Assembly: GCF_014077505.1 (NCBI RefSeq)
Contig: NZ_JACGWA010000002.1
Span: forward strand, 124,001 to 188,000
Source of the DNA: Colwellia sp. BRX10-3
GTDB taxonomy: Bacteria; Pseudomonadota; Gammaproteobacteria; Enterobacterales; Alteromonadaceae
DNA: 64,000 nt
Direction: 5' to 3'
Position numbers and translations under genes: made by a program. Every line of letters starts with the position of its first letter. Positions within the stretch are counted from its first letter, which is position 1. Below are positions 25,417 to 35,894 of the stretch, piece after piece. The notes below the pieces were generated by a model. It had not been told where the DNA came from. It saw only the letters and a program-made list of their open reading frames with translations, and did no database searches.

Positions 25417-28131
25417 ATGAACGACATTATTTTTACCGATAAACAATCTCCAACTTCAATAACTGGTCAAACAATCAGTAAAACAAATTGCCCATATTGT
25501 GGCGTTGGCTGCGGTATTGAAGCTACTGTCGAAAACAATAAAGTCATTGCCGTAAAAGGTAATGCAGAACACCCAGCTAACTTAGGACGTTTATGTGTAA
25601 AAGGGTCTTCACTTCATGAAACACAAGGTTTGCAGAATCGAATTTTAAGTCCTCGTATTCAGGGTGAAAATGTGAGTTGGGATGAAGCAACATCAACGGT
25701 TGCTAAACACTTTCAAGAAACAATAGCGAAATATGGCCCTGACTCTGTCGCCTTTTATTTATCCGGCCAGTTACTTACTGAAGATTATTATGTCGCCAAT
25801 AAGTTAATGAAAGGCTTTATTGGTTCAGGTAACGTCGATACCAATTCTCGCTTATGTATGGCTTCAGCAAGTACTGCTCACAAACGTGCTTTTGGCGAAG
25901 ATGTAGTTGCAGGCTGTTATGACGATTTAGACTCAGCCAATGCTGTTTTTATTATCGGAGCTAACCCCGCTTATGCACATCCTATTGTTTATCAGCGCAT
26001 GATTAAAGCGCGAGAAGAAAACCCAACTCGTAAAATAGTGGTTATTGACCCACGCAGAACCGCTTCAGCCAAAGATGCTGATTTACATTTAGCGATAAAA
26101 CCCGGCAGCGATGCCTATTTTTATAACGGCTTATTAATGTATTTAGCCGAACAAGGTAAATTAGATAAAGATTACATCGCAAAACATTGCCATGGCTTCG
26201 AACAAACATTACAAACGGCACAAAGCCAATTTTCTGATATTTCAGCCGTTGCAACCGCTTGTGACATTGAGCTTTCATTATTACTTGAGAGCTACCAAAT
26301 TTTTGCTGAAACTGACAACGTGGTGACTTTTTTCTCGCAAGGTATCAATCAGTCATCAACCGGTGTAGATAAAGGTAATGCTATTATTAACTGTCATTTA
26401 GCGACAGGAAAAATAGGGCGAGAGGGCGCAGGTGCCTTTTCAATTACCGGACAACCGAATGCTATGGGAGGCCGTGAAGTTGGCGGTTTATCAACTCAAC
26501 TTGCTGCGCATTTACATTTTGAAAACTCAAATGAAATAGCATTAGTTCAACGCTTTTGGCAAGCCCCCAACATTGCTACTAAGCAAGGCTTAAAAGCGGT
26601 TGATATGTTTGACGCGGTAGATTCAGGAAAAATTAAAGCCATTTGGATCATGGCAACTAATCCTGTGGTAAGTATGCCAAATGCTAACCTTGTTAAACGA
26701 GCTTTAGAAAAATGCCCAATGGTTGTGGTGAGTGAATGTTATGAAAATACGGATACGATAAATTATGCTGATGTCGTATTACCCGCAAGTACGTGGGGCG
26801 AAAAGCAAGGTTCTGTCACTAATTCAGATAGAACAATATCTGTGCATCAAAGTATGATAAAAGCCCCTGGTGAAGCAAAAAATGATTGGCAAATAATTAC
26901 AGATGTTGCACACAAGTTAGGTTTCAAAGATGCCTTTAATTATCAGCACCCTGTTGACATATTTAGAGAGCATGCGGCATTGTCAGGCTTCGAAAACAGT
27001 CATCCTCTTGCTGAAAAAAGAGATAAAAATGATATTTATCGTATATTTGATATTTCAGCCTTAGCCAATATTTCACAAAAAAATTACGAAAACTTTATAC
27101 CCACTAAATGGCCAATTAATACGGAGAATCCAAACGGATTAAAGCGTATTTTCACTGATGGTGTTTTTGCTACAAAAAACCAAAAAGCGAATTTCATTCC
27201 GATTATTGCACAGTTACCAAAAATATTACCTGATAAAACCCAAGTGGTCATGAACTCGGGTAGAATTCGTGATCAATGGCATACTATGACGAGAACGGGC
27301 CGTGTCGCTAAGTTAATGACTCATTCTGACGAGCCATACATTGCAGTAAATCCTGATGACGCCCAACGTTTTCAATTAGCTGACAAACAACTCGCCGTAC
27401 TTTCAAATTTGGGCGCTGAATATATTGGTCGAGTGAACATTACTAACGAACAACGGACCGGCGAAATTTTTGTACCTATCCATTGGAACGATAACTTTTC
27501 AGCTTCTGCCCGTGCATCGGCACTGGTTAACCCAATAACCGACTCTCTTTGCGGGCAGCCGGAATTTAAGCACAGCCCCGTTAACATTAAGTCGTTCAAT
27601 TCAGTATGGTCGGGTTACTTAATTTCTTCACAAGCAGTTAATTGCTCAACAACTTACTGGAGTAAAATTCAGCTTAAGCAAGGTCACAAATATTTATTAT
27701 CTGATCAGCAAGAATTAGGCGATGATGAAACTATTTTAGCCAATATATATCCACAAATTGATGATTGGATAGTATTAAAAGATGCTCAACAAAATGTATT
27801 ACGTATTGCGGGTTTTATTGATAACAAGTTACATTGTTTTTTTGCTGCAAGCACCGATTTAACCCTGAAATTTAATAGCCGCTTTATTGAAGATCAATTA
27901 AATAAAACACATACTATAAAAACCCGTTTCAAATTAATGTCAGGTATAGATAGTGATGGTAAAGGTGACGTGGGTGATATGATTTGTTCGTGTTTTCAAG
28001 TTGGTGAAAAAACCATAAAACAAGCGCTTAAATCAGGGCAATGTAAATCTGTAGCAAGCTTAGGTGAGAAATTGCAATGTGGTACTAACTGCGGTTCTTG
28101 TATTCCTGAATTGAAAACATTTTTCACCTAA
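25417..28131 (+). CDS. nasA: Assimilatory nitrate reductase catalytic subunit NasA
   Basis: Molybdopterin (bis-MGD) nitrate reductase, 904 residues, reducing nitrate to nitrite in the cytoplasm. The N-terminal [4Fe-4S] motif CPYCGVGC starts at residue 25, with a fourth cysteine in GRLCVKGSS. Molybdopterin oxidoreductase and dinucleotide-binding domains follow, the active-site cysteine lying in NSRLCMASA. A C-terminal BFD-like [2Fe-2S] domain (about 860-900) has CSCFQ and CGTNCGSC. No Tat signal is present, which separates it from periplasmic NapA. Full length for the assimilatory type with the extra [2Fe-2S] domain. It probably shares the sigma-54 promoter at 23814 with the flavoprotein. Confidence 0.95.
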   Translation: MNDIIFTDKQSPTSITGQTISKTNCPYCGVGCGIEATVENNKVIAVKGNAEHPANLGRLCVKGSSLHETQGLQNRILSPRIQGENVSWDEATSTVAKHFQETIAKYGPDSVAFYLSGQLLTEDYYVANKLMKGFIGSGNVDTNSRLCMASASTAHKRAFGEDVVAGCYDDLDSANAVFIIGANPAYAHPIVYQRMIKAREENPTRKIVVIDPRRTASAKDADLHLAIKPGSDAYFYNGLLMYLAEQGKLDKDYIAKHCHGFEQTLQTAQSQFSDISAVATACDIELSLLLESYQIFAETDNVVTFFSQGINQSSTGVDKGNAIINCHLATGKIGREGAGAFSITGQPNAMGGREVGGLSTQLAAHLHFENSNEIALVQRFWQAPNIATKQGLKAVDMFDAVDSGKIKAIWIMATNPVVSMPNANLVKRALEKCPMVVVSECYENTDTINYADVVLPASTWGEKQGSVTNSDRTISVHQSMIKAPGEAKNDWQIITDVAHKLGFKDAFNYQHPVDIFREHAALSGFENSHPLAEKRDKNDIYRIFDISALANISQKNYENFIPTKWPINTENPNGLKRIFTDGVFATKNQKANFIPIIAQLPKILPDKTQVVMNSGRIRDQWHTMTRTGRVAKLMTHSDEPYIAVNPDDAQRFQLADKQLAVLSNLGAEYIGRVNITNEQRTGEIFVPIHWNDNFSASARASALVNPITDSLCGQPEFKHSPVNIKSFNSVWSGYLISSQAVNCSTTYWSKIQLKQGHKYLLSDQQELGDDETILANIYPQIDDWIVLKDAQQNVLRIAGFIDNKLHCFFAASTDLTLKFNSRFIEDQLNKTHTIKTRFKLMSGIDSDGKGDVGDMICSCFQVGEKTIKQALKSGQCKSVASLGEKLQCGTNCGSCIPELKTFFT

Positions 28132-28236
28132 AAAATACCATTCAATAGTAAGTAAACTATTCAGAGTATGAAGTAAGCTGTTTATTTTAATTTATTGCTG
28201 TCACTTAAATTTCCAAACATACTTACCTTGACGCAG

Positions 28237-28983
28237 TTATTTAGAAAATACTTTCTTGAGTAGTTCAGTAGTTCGTTTTTCTGGATTCTCACGAATAGCC
28301 GCTTCTTCTTTGGCTAAATATTCAAATATGCCTGACAACGCTTGGGTTTTAACTAATTCAATTAAATCACTACTTATATCAGGAACAAATGGCAACGATT
28401 GATATTCTGATATTATTTTGTCGTATAAGGTTAATGCGCCTACATCAGCTAAGCTTTGTTTTATGATGGGATCCATTGCTTGTGCGATTGGACCTGACAT
28501 TTGTGCTTTAAAATATTGTGTTGCTGCATCGCTTTCACCGTTATAGATTGTTTGAATATCGACCAGTGTTAAGTTGTTTATTGCGTTTGATATAATAGGG
28601 CCTGCTGCAGGTATCGCTTTTTCTGCCGCCTCGTTCAACTTAGCTTCAAGTTCATCCGTCCATTGTCCCATGCCTATTTTATCTAATATTTTCCCAGCAC
28701 TGGCCAATGCTGGTGGTAAATCGATATGCAAGTTTGGATTATCAGCAAATGCACCACTTTGTTGTAAGGTTTTTATTACTGATTCTGAACCAACAGACAG
28801 TGCTTGTTTAAGCGCTTTAGCTATTTGCTCGTCACTTAGCACTAGCTGAGTAACATTATCCTCACCGGAGAGCAATTTTTTCGCCTTGTCCCACCAGCTA
28901 TCTTGAGCAATAGCGGGTGAAAGGAGCAATATTGAACACAGGGTAATAACAGAAATTTTAGCGTGTTTTTTAGTGTTTTTCAT
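28237..28983 (-). CDS. DUF4197 family exported protein
   Basis: A 248-residue protein with a signal peptide ending near LSPAIA and the DUF4197 fold, mostly helical. The segments LSDEQIAKALKQALSVGS and the C-terminal ALSGIFEYLAKEEAAIR are typical of the family. Function is unknown; location is probably periplasmic or membrane-associated. The ATG at 28983 is used because it begins a clean signal peptide and has GGA upstream; the frame runs 17 codons further. It lies 60 bases after an AsmA-like gene in the same direction, probably one operon. Confidence 0.85.
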   Translation of the reverse strand: MKNTKKHAKISVITLCSILLLSPAIAQDSWWDKAKKLLSGEDNVTQLVLSDEQIAKALKQALSVGSESVIKTLQQSGAFADNPNLHIDLPPALASAGKILDKIGMGQWTDELEAKLNEAAEKAIPAAGPIISNAINNLTLVDIQTIYNGESDAATQYFKAQMSGPIAQAMDPIIKQSLADVGALTLYDKIISEYQSLPFVPDISSDLIELVKTQALSGIFEYLAKEEAAIRENPEKRTTELLKKVFSK

Positions 28984-29043
28984 AATTGTTTTTTCCAAGT
29001 TAAGCCACCAACATTGATGATTAGTTTCTGACAAGATAGCTAT

Positions 29044-30984
29044 TTAGCCCAAAAGTCCTTTTAGCTTGTCTTTGAGCTTATCTTTTACTTTGTCTTTTAC
29101 TTTATCTTTTACTTTATCTTTGGTTCCTGAACTAACATCGGGGCGTATTTTAATGTTATGAAATGGCCCCGTAATTTTTATCGGGATCACAACACCAGAG
29201 TCACTAATTTCTGCAGCTTGCCCTTGAGTTGACGCCACTATTTTTGATTTTATTTGCAGGTTAACTTTGGTTTCAGGCAAATTTATATCACCGGTACCCG
29301 ATATTCTGATAAAAGGGTTATTCAAAGATAAATTATCAGTATTAGCCACACCATTATTAAGCTTGAATTTACCGGTTAAGGCAGCAAAATCTGTTTTATC
29401 AGCGTTGCTAAAGTCACTATCCAAACTGACCGCAGATAAGTTACCTTGCATAATACTGCTGGCGCTCTTGGCAATAGCAGCTAAATTTACGCCTTTAACA
29501 GCACCATCAATAAAGTTAATGTCAATGTGACCATTAAGTTGCTTTATGAAGTCACGTTGGCTAATGCCTTTGGTTGATAGATCCCATGTTAATTGTCCTT
29601 TGCCCAATAATTTATCAAAGCCAACTGCATCGTTAAGTAACGGCTCTGCATTAATATTGGCTAAATCAAATTTAGTGGTTATTTGGTAAGGTTTTTTATT
29701 GGCATTAACCTTAATCGCGCCACTTCCACTACCTTCATAACCCTGAAAGCTTTTCAATTGCACATCAGCAATACCTTTATTTAAGGCCACTGCTATCTCA
29801 TTTTTACCCAGTTTAATATCTCGTACTAATAGCTGAGTCGATTTGATTAATATGTCGGCATTTAATGAAGCCAGAGCTGATAAATCAAGCGCAGTATCAT
29901 CCCAGATAATAGGTTGACTAGCCGTATCGTCCGGCGGTGTTTCTTCTAAGCTTGGCTCAGGTAAATAAGGGTTAAGGTCGAGTATGCCTAAATCGATATT
30001 ACTGGTGATTTTCAGTGGCGTAGATAAGGTAATGGCTGTTGAGCCTTTAAACTTCAATGCGTCTAAGTTAACCGTTAATTGATCAAGGTTGAGTTTATCG
30101 TTAGCAAAGCGCATATTAGTACTAAATGAAAATTTATTAAAAGCTTCATCTTTCGCCACTAATGCGATGTTCTGCCAGTCTAATAACTGTTTAACAGAGT
30201 CTCCTGAAACCGATAATTCACCACTTAGTTCTTTGCCTTGTTGTACTACTTTACCTTGATAATTTAACTTAACTAACGCAGATGTTAAGTCTAATTCGAC
30301 TGAAAATGGTTGGTTATTAATAGCTTTTGCTGGAGTGGTAATACTTGATTTAATTTCAAGTACTTGCGCCATATATCGGACACTGCCTGACAGATTAAGT
30401 GGTTGTCGTAAAGAAGGAAGTTTTACCGCTAAATTTAACTGATCAATTACTTTAGTTTCTTTACTTTGGTGATTGATAAAAGTGAGCTTGCCACCATTAA
30501 TTTCTACTTGACCAAGACTGATATCAAAAGCTTCAGGTAAAGTAATTTTGTCATCATTAGTTGGCGACTTTTCAGTTGTTTTTTCTGTGCCAGCCAAAGG
30601 TGAGAACTGCCAGTTGACCGTACCATCGATATTTTTTTCTAGCAGAATATTTGGATTGTTAAGAATAAACTTTTCAATGGCTAACTCACCAGAGAATACT
30701 GAAAACCAAGGGATATGGATCAGTAATTCGCTAATACTTGCCATATCTGGTTTAGAGCCGCCTTCAACATTAGAAAAATGCACGTCGTTGAGCGCTAATG
30801 ACAACGAAGGGAATACACTTAGACTTTGTTCGCCATTAACCGTTAACGTTCTACCTGTCGATTGCTCTACTTTAGTACTTACTTGATTAAATATATCCTC
30901 AGTCGATATTAATTGCGTTGCAACCACAATTAATAAAACAATGATAAATATAATTATTGCGACGGATTTTAAGAAAATTTTCAT
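29044..30984 (-). CDS. AsmA-family protein with Lys/Asp-rich repeat tail
   Basis: A 646-residue protein with an N-terminal membrane anchor (about 5-27) and a long periplasmic part matching AsmA. The N-terminal domain contains TGRTLTVNGEQSLSVFPSLS and ALNDVHFSN. A C-terminal AsmA_2-like region follows, around GKGQLTWDLSTKG and LNGHIDINFIDGAVKGVNL. AsmA-like proteins take part in outer-membrane lipid homeostasis and phospholipid transport. The final 25 or so residues are repeats of K-D-K-V or K-D-K-L. First gene of a probable pair with the DUF4197 gene. Confidence 0.88.
   Translation of the reverse strand: MKIFLKSVAIIIFIIVLLIVVATQLISTEDIFNQVSTKVEQSTGRTLTVNGEQSLSVFPSLSLALNDVHFSNVEGGSKPDMASISELLIHIPWFSVFSGELAIEKFILNNPNILLEKNIDGTVNWQFSPLAGTEKTTEKSPTNDDKITLPEAFDISLGQVEINGGKLTFINHQSKETKVIDQLNLAVKLPSLRQPLNLSGSVRYMAQVLEIKSSITTPAKAINNQPFSVELDLTSALVKLNYQGKVVQQGKELSGELSVSGDSVKQLLDWQNIALVAKDEAFNKFSFSTNMRFANDKLNLDQLTVNLDALKFKGSTAITLSTPLKITSNIDLGILDLNPYLPEPSLEETPPDDTASQPIIWDDTALDLSALASLNADILIKSTQLLVRDIKLGKNEIAVALNKGIADVQLKSFQGYEGSGSGAIKVNANKKPYQITTKFDLANINAEPLLNDAVGFDKLLGKGQLTWDLSTKGISQRDFIKQLNGHIDINFIDGAVKGVNLAAIAKSASSIMQGNLSAVSLDSDFSNADKTDFAALTGKFKLNNGVANTDNLSLNNPFIRISGTGDINLPETKVNLQIKSKIVASTQGQAAEISDSGVVIPIKITGPFHNIKIRPDVSSGTKDKVKDKVKDKVKDKLKDKLKGLLG
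29056..29123 (-). repeat. 12-bp tandem repeats at the 3' end of the AsmA gene
   Basis: Roughly five copies of a 12-base unit (plus strand like TTTATCTTTTAC) encode the K-D-K-V/L tail. Copies differ by single substitutions; the unit is a multiple of three, so copy change keeps the frame. Confidence 0.85.
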
Positions 30985-31688
30985 AGCTGCACTTAATTAA
31001 CAAAAGTTAATGTCTACTATAGTAAATAAGTACAATTAATTCATTGAATTGGAACAAAATCTAAATAGATGTTCTTTTTATAAAGAGCTATGACAAAGTT
31101 AGAGGGCTTAAACTAGCCTCATTAAGTATGTGGTCTTGTTGTTTGCAGAAGCAAAATATCAAGGTAACGCTCATGAGTACCAGATAATCAATCACCTTCT
31201 GAGGATAGCTATTACTGAAGCAAACTCATTACATGAAGCTATGAAACAATGTGTCTCAGCTCCTTTATGTAATGAGTTCGTGAAAATCAGTTTATAAATT
31301 GATGTTATTAGTTTTATTAAAAGGCAAACGTAGTCGATTTAATAACACTCAAAAAAGCTGCGGATAAGCCAAGATTGAGCTATTTGAATTCAAATCCGAC
31401 AAAGCTGATTTTGCCTGCTATAACTTAGCTAAATATACATTGGCTTTGCATATGCAATGGCAACGTGAAGGACTATTTACTTTTTAGTCAAAGTCTATTT
31501 TTAAATATTCTTGGTCATTGTGATACGAAAGCAACCGTTTCATTAATTGATTTTTATGGTATTAAGCCTATGGCTACTGGGATATTTTCAGGACGCTGCA
31601 CCCTTTTAACAGCGAGATAAAAGGGGCTATTATTTTAGGGTTCTTTAGTCTAATATTTATTGAGGATATATTTGATAAAATAGAAGTA
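30985..31688. other. Intergenic region with possible gene debris
   Basis: About 700 bases without an intact gene. Short open stretches look coding-like. About 55 codons end at a TAA near 31298. A frame ends near 31488 with LAKYTLALHMQWQREGLF. Codons around 31515-31590 read TKATVSLIDFYGIKP, which faintly recalls the DUF4276 family. They lie in different frames with stops between. An inverted repeat CCCTTTTA / TAAAAGGG is near 31600-31625. Remnants of lost genes are possible but not proven. Confidence 0.35.
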
Positions 31689-32411
31689 GTGTTGAAGATT
31701 CTAATCGTAATATTTTTAATATTGTTCAATATGCCCACTTCTCATGCTGGCAACGAGAAAATTATTGCTTGTATTGACGATTACCCTCCTTACCAAGTCT
31801 TTGGAGAAGTTCCTTATGGCTCGCACATCACAGCACTTAATCAGTTAGCTAAAATATTAAAAAAGCAACTTCACTTTATCGAAGCACCAAATTTTTCACG
31901 TTGTGTGATAATGCTAAAACTTGGACAAGTCGATGTAGTTGTGGGGTTAAATCAAAATAAAGAAAGAGATGAATTTGCTTTTTACGCGCCTTATAAACTA
32001 GAAGATGATCATGTATTTATTTCATCAAAAAAAAATGCAATTTATCACTATAGTGATCTTCAAGGAAAAATCATTGGCGTACCTCGTGGCACGACCTATT
32101 TTGAAAAATTTGATAATGATACATCATTAGAAAAAATATCAATTCAGAGTGTTAATATTGGTATTCAACTATTATTAAAAGATCGTATTGATGTCATTAT
32201 CACATCAATATTTGTCGCTGATTTATTGTTAGATGAATTAGCAAGAGAGCGTTTACAAACGACAACTATAAAACGAAGTCATTATAAGCGTTTTATATCA
32301 TTTTTTGGTTTTAGTAAAAAAAATCGGTTAAATTTAACCGAAGAAAAAATAATTGCACTGACTACTGCTGCATTTGAACAAGGCGTTTTCAAAGTTCAAA
32401 CCACTCAATAA
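31689..32411 (+). CDS. Orphan periplasmic solute-binding protein (SBP_bac_3-like)
   Basis: A 240-residue protein with signal peptide MLKILIVIFLILFNMPTSHA and a family 3 type periplasmic binding fold. Recognisable parts are ACIDDYPPYQVFGEVPYG near the N-terminus and KLGQVDVVVGLNQNKERDE and GKIIGVPRGTTYFEKF in the middle. No transporter genes are adjacent. The start codon is a GTG with a weak ribosome site; TTG at 31692 is equally possible. Its 3' end overlaps an HtpX-like fragment. Confidence 0.72.
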   Translation: MLKILIVIFLILFNMPTSHAGNEKIIACIDDYPPYQVFGEVPYGSHITALNQLAKILKKQLHFIEAPNFSRCVIMLKLGQVDVVVGLNQNKERDEFAFYAPYKLEDDHVFISSKKNAIYHYSDLQGKIIGVPRGTTYFEKFDNDTSLEKISIQSVNIGIQLLLKDRIDVIITSIFVADLLLDELARERLQTTTIKRSHYKRFISFFGFSKKNRLNLTEEKIIALTTAAFEQGVFKVQTTQ

Positions 32412-32742
32412 AATAAAAATTTCGAATGTTATATTAATATTAGGTATTGGGTATTACTGCCTATCATGCGGATTGCTTTTTATTACTAAACCATATCATA
32501 GGATCAGTAATCCTTTGTTACCTCACCATAACAGTAACTCACAATCTACAGGGGCATTGTTTGTTTTAGAAATGCTCTTGGGTGTGTTTGCCAGTACGAT
32601 TTTTGCTTGGTTTTCTCGAAAAAGAGAATTCCGTGCAGATATCGGTGGTGCTCAATTGGCAGGTACTGCTGCGATGCAAGTTATTCAATTAATTGAATTA
32701 GCACAATTAACTAGTAATCAAGAAAATAATAAAAGTAAGTAA
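32374..32742 (+). pseudogene. HtpX-like M48 peptidase C-terminal fragment
   Basis: A 122-codon frame beginning with TTG inside the previous gene. Residues about 62-105 (VLEMLLGVFASTIFAWFSRK then REFRADIGGAQLAG) closely match the last membrane span and the E-F-x-A-D motif of HtpX. The catalytic HExxH half and the N-terminal spans are absent. So either this is a remnant of a partly deleted htpX copy, or a short membrane protein made from that piece. No credible ribosome site or ATG is seen, which favours a remnant. Confidence 0.5.
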
Positions 32743-33045
32743 CGCGACATAAATCTGTGAGCTCCCTCAGGAGCTGCTCCTAGATTACAAGCGCGCTGCC
32801 TATGCAGATTGTATACTTTTATTGATATTTATTGATAACGGGCAGCGCAGAATATGAGGACTTTGGCATGATCTATAACTTAGCTTTTTAACTTTGGTGC
32901 TAGTCGTTCAATTAATTTAAGTTCAGCTTTACTAACACATGATCGTGTCTGACTTGAAAGTTAAATTGCATCACAGTGGGATAAGTAGCAAGTTCGTAAG
33001 TTATTTACGATAACTTACGAACACTAAAATGGAGATTTGAGTAGT
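32743..33045. other. Intergenic region with a long hairpin
   Basis: This 303-base gap separates convergent genes. It holds one notable structure, at 32992-33022: perfect 13-bp arms GTTCGTAAGTTAT / ATAACTTACGAAC around a five-base loop. There is no T-run; it may end speAB transcripts. No gene is visible. Confidence 0.5.
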
Positions 33046-33975
33046 TTAGGTCAGCTTATGTTTCACAGTCCACAGGTGTGCTAGTTCTAAAGCAATAGTC
33101 GCAGCTGCTAAGGCGGTAACTTCACTATTGTCGTACGCCGGTGCTACTTCAACTACATCCATGCCAACGATATTAATGCCTGCTAAAGCGCGTAAAATCT
33201 TTAGTACCTTATCTGTAGATAAACCGCCACATACCGGAGTGCCTGTCCCCGGCGCAAAGGCAGGGTCTAAGCAATCAATATCAAAGGTTAAGTAAACTGG
33301 CATATCGCCGACGCTGTGTTTAATTAATGTGCTGATCTCATTAACACTCATATCATTGGCTTGCATGGCGTTGATAACAGAAAAGCCATGATCTTTCTCT
33401 TGGTAATTCGTACGAATACCCACTTGAATAGACTTATCTTTGTCAATAAGATTTTCTTTCGGCGCATGATAAAACATAGTGCCGTGGTCATAACAACTGC
33501 CGTTGTTGTACGTATCGGTATGGGCATCGAAGTGAATCAGTGCCATTGTGCCAAACTTTTTCGCATGAGCGCGCAGTATTGGTAAGGTAACAAAATGATC
33601 ACCACCCAAGGATAAAACGGTTTTACCTGACGAAAGTATTTGGTCAACCGCTGTTTCAACCTGTTGACAAAAGTGTGCGGCATCGCCCGGTGAAAAAACC
33701 AAGTCACCAGCATCTATTATTTTACAGTGCTTTAATAAGTTAAAATGCCACGGAAATCGCTTGCCTTCCCACGCTAAATTCACTGACGCTTGCCTAATAG
33801 CTGTAGGTCCCATTCGGGCGCCTGAGCGCCCAGTTGTAGCCATATCAAATGGCAAACCTAATACCACGATGTCTGCTGATGACTCAATTGGATTTTGCCC
33901 CAAAGGCTGACGTAAAAATGTCATCGCATTAGAGTAAAGTGAATCATCAACTTGATTGAATATGTTTTTCATCAT
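33046..33975 (-). CDS. speB: Agmatinase SpeB
   Basis: Hydrolyses agmatine to putrescine and urea in the cytoplasm; ureohydrolase family, 309 residues as expected. The binuclear manganese ligands are visible in [18 protein letters not shown] and [18 protein letters not shown]. It starts 8 bases after the stop of speA, so the two are translated from one message and complete the arginine-to-putrescine route. Confidence 0.95.
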   Translation of the reverse strand: MMKNIFNQVDDSLYSNAMTFLRQPLGQNPIESSADIVVLGLPFDMATTGRSGARMGPTAIRQASVNLAWEGKRFPWHFNLLKHCKIIDAGDLVFSPGDAAHFCQQVETAVDQILSSGKTVLSLGGDHFVTLPILRAHAKKFGTMALIHFDAHTDTYNNGSCYDHGTMFYHAPKENLIDKDKSIQVGIRTNYQEKDHGFSVINAMQANDMSVNEISTLIKHSVGDMPVYLTFDIDCLDPAFAPGTGTPVCGGLSTDKVLKILRALAGINIVGMDVVEVAPAYDNSEVTALAAATIALELAHLWTVKHKLT

Positions 33976-33983
33976 AATTACCT

Positions 33984-35894
33984 TTAAAGATCTTCAAGGT
34001 AGGTGTAGCCTTTAAGGCCATCAACTAACTCTTTAAAAATTTCTTCACCTTCATTTTTAGGTAATCTAGCCTCTATAAGCTCGGCATAAGTTTGTTGAAA
34101 TAGTTTTGCATCTAAATGTACATAATTCAACATGTCTTCAACCGTATCACCTTCATTAATTTCAGTTATTTCTGCTTCACCGTCATCATTTAGAAATACT
34201 ACCGCACTGTGTGTGTCGCCGAATAAGTTATGCATATCGCCTAAAATTTCTTGATAAGCACCCACTAAGAAAAAGCCTAATAAATAAGGTTCATCTTCGG
34301 TCCATGCCGGCACTGGTAGTGTGCTTTCAATGCCTTGACCATCAACGTAATGGTTAATAATTCCATCTGAATCACAAGTAATGTCTAATAACACAGCTCT
34401 TTTTTCATGTGATTTATGCAAGTTAGTTAATGGTAAAATCGGAAAAACCTGATCTATTCCCCACGAATCGGGTAAAGATTGAAATAAAGAAAAATTAACA
34501 AAAAATTTATCGGCAAGTTTTTCAGATAAATCATCAATGATTGGTCGATGAAAACGATTTTTACTGTCCATTAATTGGTTTAATTCATAACAAATACGCA
34601 GGTTAACTTGCTCTGACCAAGCGCGTTGAGTTAAATTTAATAATCCCATAGAAAATTGGCTATGTACTTCAGCCAAGTCACTTTGAGTGTCATGATAAAT
34701 TTCAATAAGCGCGCGGTCATCTTGTCGATCTTTTAATTGCTCTAACGAACGCCACATATTATTTAAAAGCACAGATTCTTCACGTAAAGGCGCGATTATG
34801 TTTTCTGGCTCATAAGATTCCGTACCAATGACATTAGAAATAAGTACGGCATGATGTGCTGTTAATGCTCTACCAGACTCTGAAATAATCATCGGCATAG
34901 GTTGATCGTAGCTTTTACAGATATCACCAATGGTATTAACAATATTATTTGCGTACTCTGCTAAACTATAGTTCATGGAGTTATGTGACTGGCTGCGTGT
35001 ACCATCATAGTCTATGGCCAAACCGCCACCAACATCCATACATGAAATGCCCGCACCAAGATGGCGAAGCTCACAATAAAAACGTGCGGCTTCACTAACG
35101 CCTAATCTCACATCTCTTATATTAGCTATTTGTGAGCCTAAGTGAAAATGAACTAACTTTAATGTATCAAGCATATTTTCTTCTTTAAGTACTTTAACAA
35201 CGTTAAGTACTTGTGAGGCTGATAAACCAAACTTTGATTTTTCACCACCACTTGCTTGCCACTTCCCTTTACCTTGAGAAGCCAAACGCACACGTATGCC
35301 TAAACGAGGCTCAACATTCAATTTTTTCGCTTCGGTTAAAATCATCGTCAGTTCAGACATTTTTTCTAAAACAATATGAACTTTATGTCCTAACTTTTCG
35401 CCGATTAACGCTAAACGCACATATTCGCGGTCTTTGTAACCATTACAAACAATAACAGATGAAACCTTTTGAGCCATCGCCAAAACAGCGAGTAATTCAG
35501 CTTTACTACCAGCTTCAAGACCTAGCTGGGTATATTCTTTGTTATGTTGGCTAGCTAAAATTTCATCCACAACTTCGCGCTGTTGATTAACCTTAATAGG
35601 ATAAACCAGTAAATATTTATGCTGATAATCATATGCCTCTATCGCATTATTAAAAGCTTCACATAAACTGTGAATGCGATGATGGATTATTTGCGGAAAT
35701 CGAACTAAAGCAGGCAAAGTTAAGCCTTTAGCTTCAATCATTTTAGCAATGGTAGTTAAATCTACCGTGTGATTTTGATTATCAAACTTAGGCGCAACAT
35801 ATACGTTACCTGTATCGTTGATACCGAAATAGCCCTGACTCCAATGACGTACATTGTAATGTGTACGTGCGTGATCAAGATTATCTTTATTCAT
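33984..35894 (-). CDS. speA: Biosynthetic arginine decarboxylase SpeA
   Basis: PLP-dependent decarboxylase converting arginine to agmatine, 636 residues, the usual size for the biosynthetic enzyme. The PLP lysine lies in [11 protein letters not shown]. Glycine-rich phosphate-binding and Mg-binding regions are seen in [15 protein letters not shown]. The C-terminal part with [16 protein letters not shown] carries the CDSDG substrate motif. The ATG follows AAGGAAC. First gene of speA-speB. Confidence 0.95.
   Translation of the reverse strand: MNKDNLDHARTHYNVRHWSQGYFGINDTGNVYVAPKFDNQNHTVDLTTIAKMIEAKGLTLPALVRFPQIIHHRIHSLCEAFNNAIEAYDYQHKYLLVYPIKVNQQREVVDEILASQHNKEYTQLGLEAGSKAELLAVLAMAQKVSSVIVCNGYKDREYVRLALIGEKLGHKVHIVLEKMSELTMILTEAKKLNVEPRLGIRVRLASQGKGKWQASGGEKSKFGLSASQVLNVVKVLKEENMLDTLKLVHFHLGSQIANIRDVRLGVSEAARFYCELRHLGAGISCMDVGGGLAIDYDGTRSQSHNSMNYSLAEYANNIVNTIGDICKSYDQPMPMIISESGRALTAHHAVLISNVIGTESYEPENIIAPLREESVLLNNMWRSLEQLKDRQDDRALIEIYHDTQSDLAEVHSQFSMGLLNLTQRAWSEQVNLRICYELNQLMDSKNRFHRPIIDDLSEKLADKFFVNFSLFQSLPDSWGIDQVFPILPLTNLHKSHEKRAVLLDITCDSDGIINHYVDGQGIESTLPVPAWTEDEPYLLGFFLVGAYQEILGDMHNLFGDTHSAVVFLNDDGEAEITEINEGDTVEDMLNYVHLDAKLFQQTYAELIEARLPKNEGEEIFKELVDGLKGYTYLEDL

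Noticed and set aside
29056..29123. Short direct repeats that might suggest a CRISPR array
   Set aside because: Unit is 12 bases with no spacers and is coding; no CRISPR array was seen anywhere in the window.
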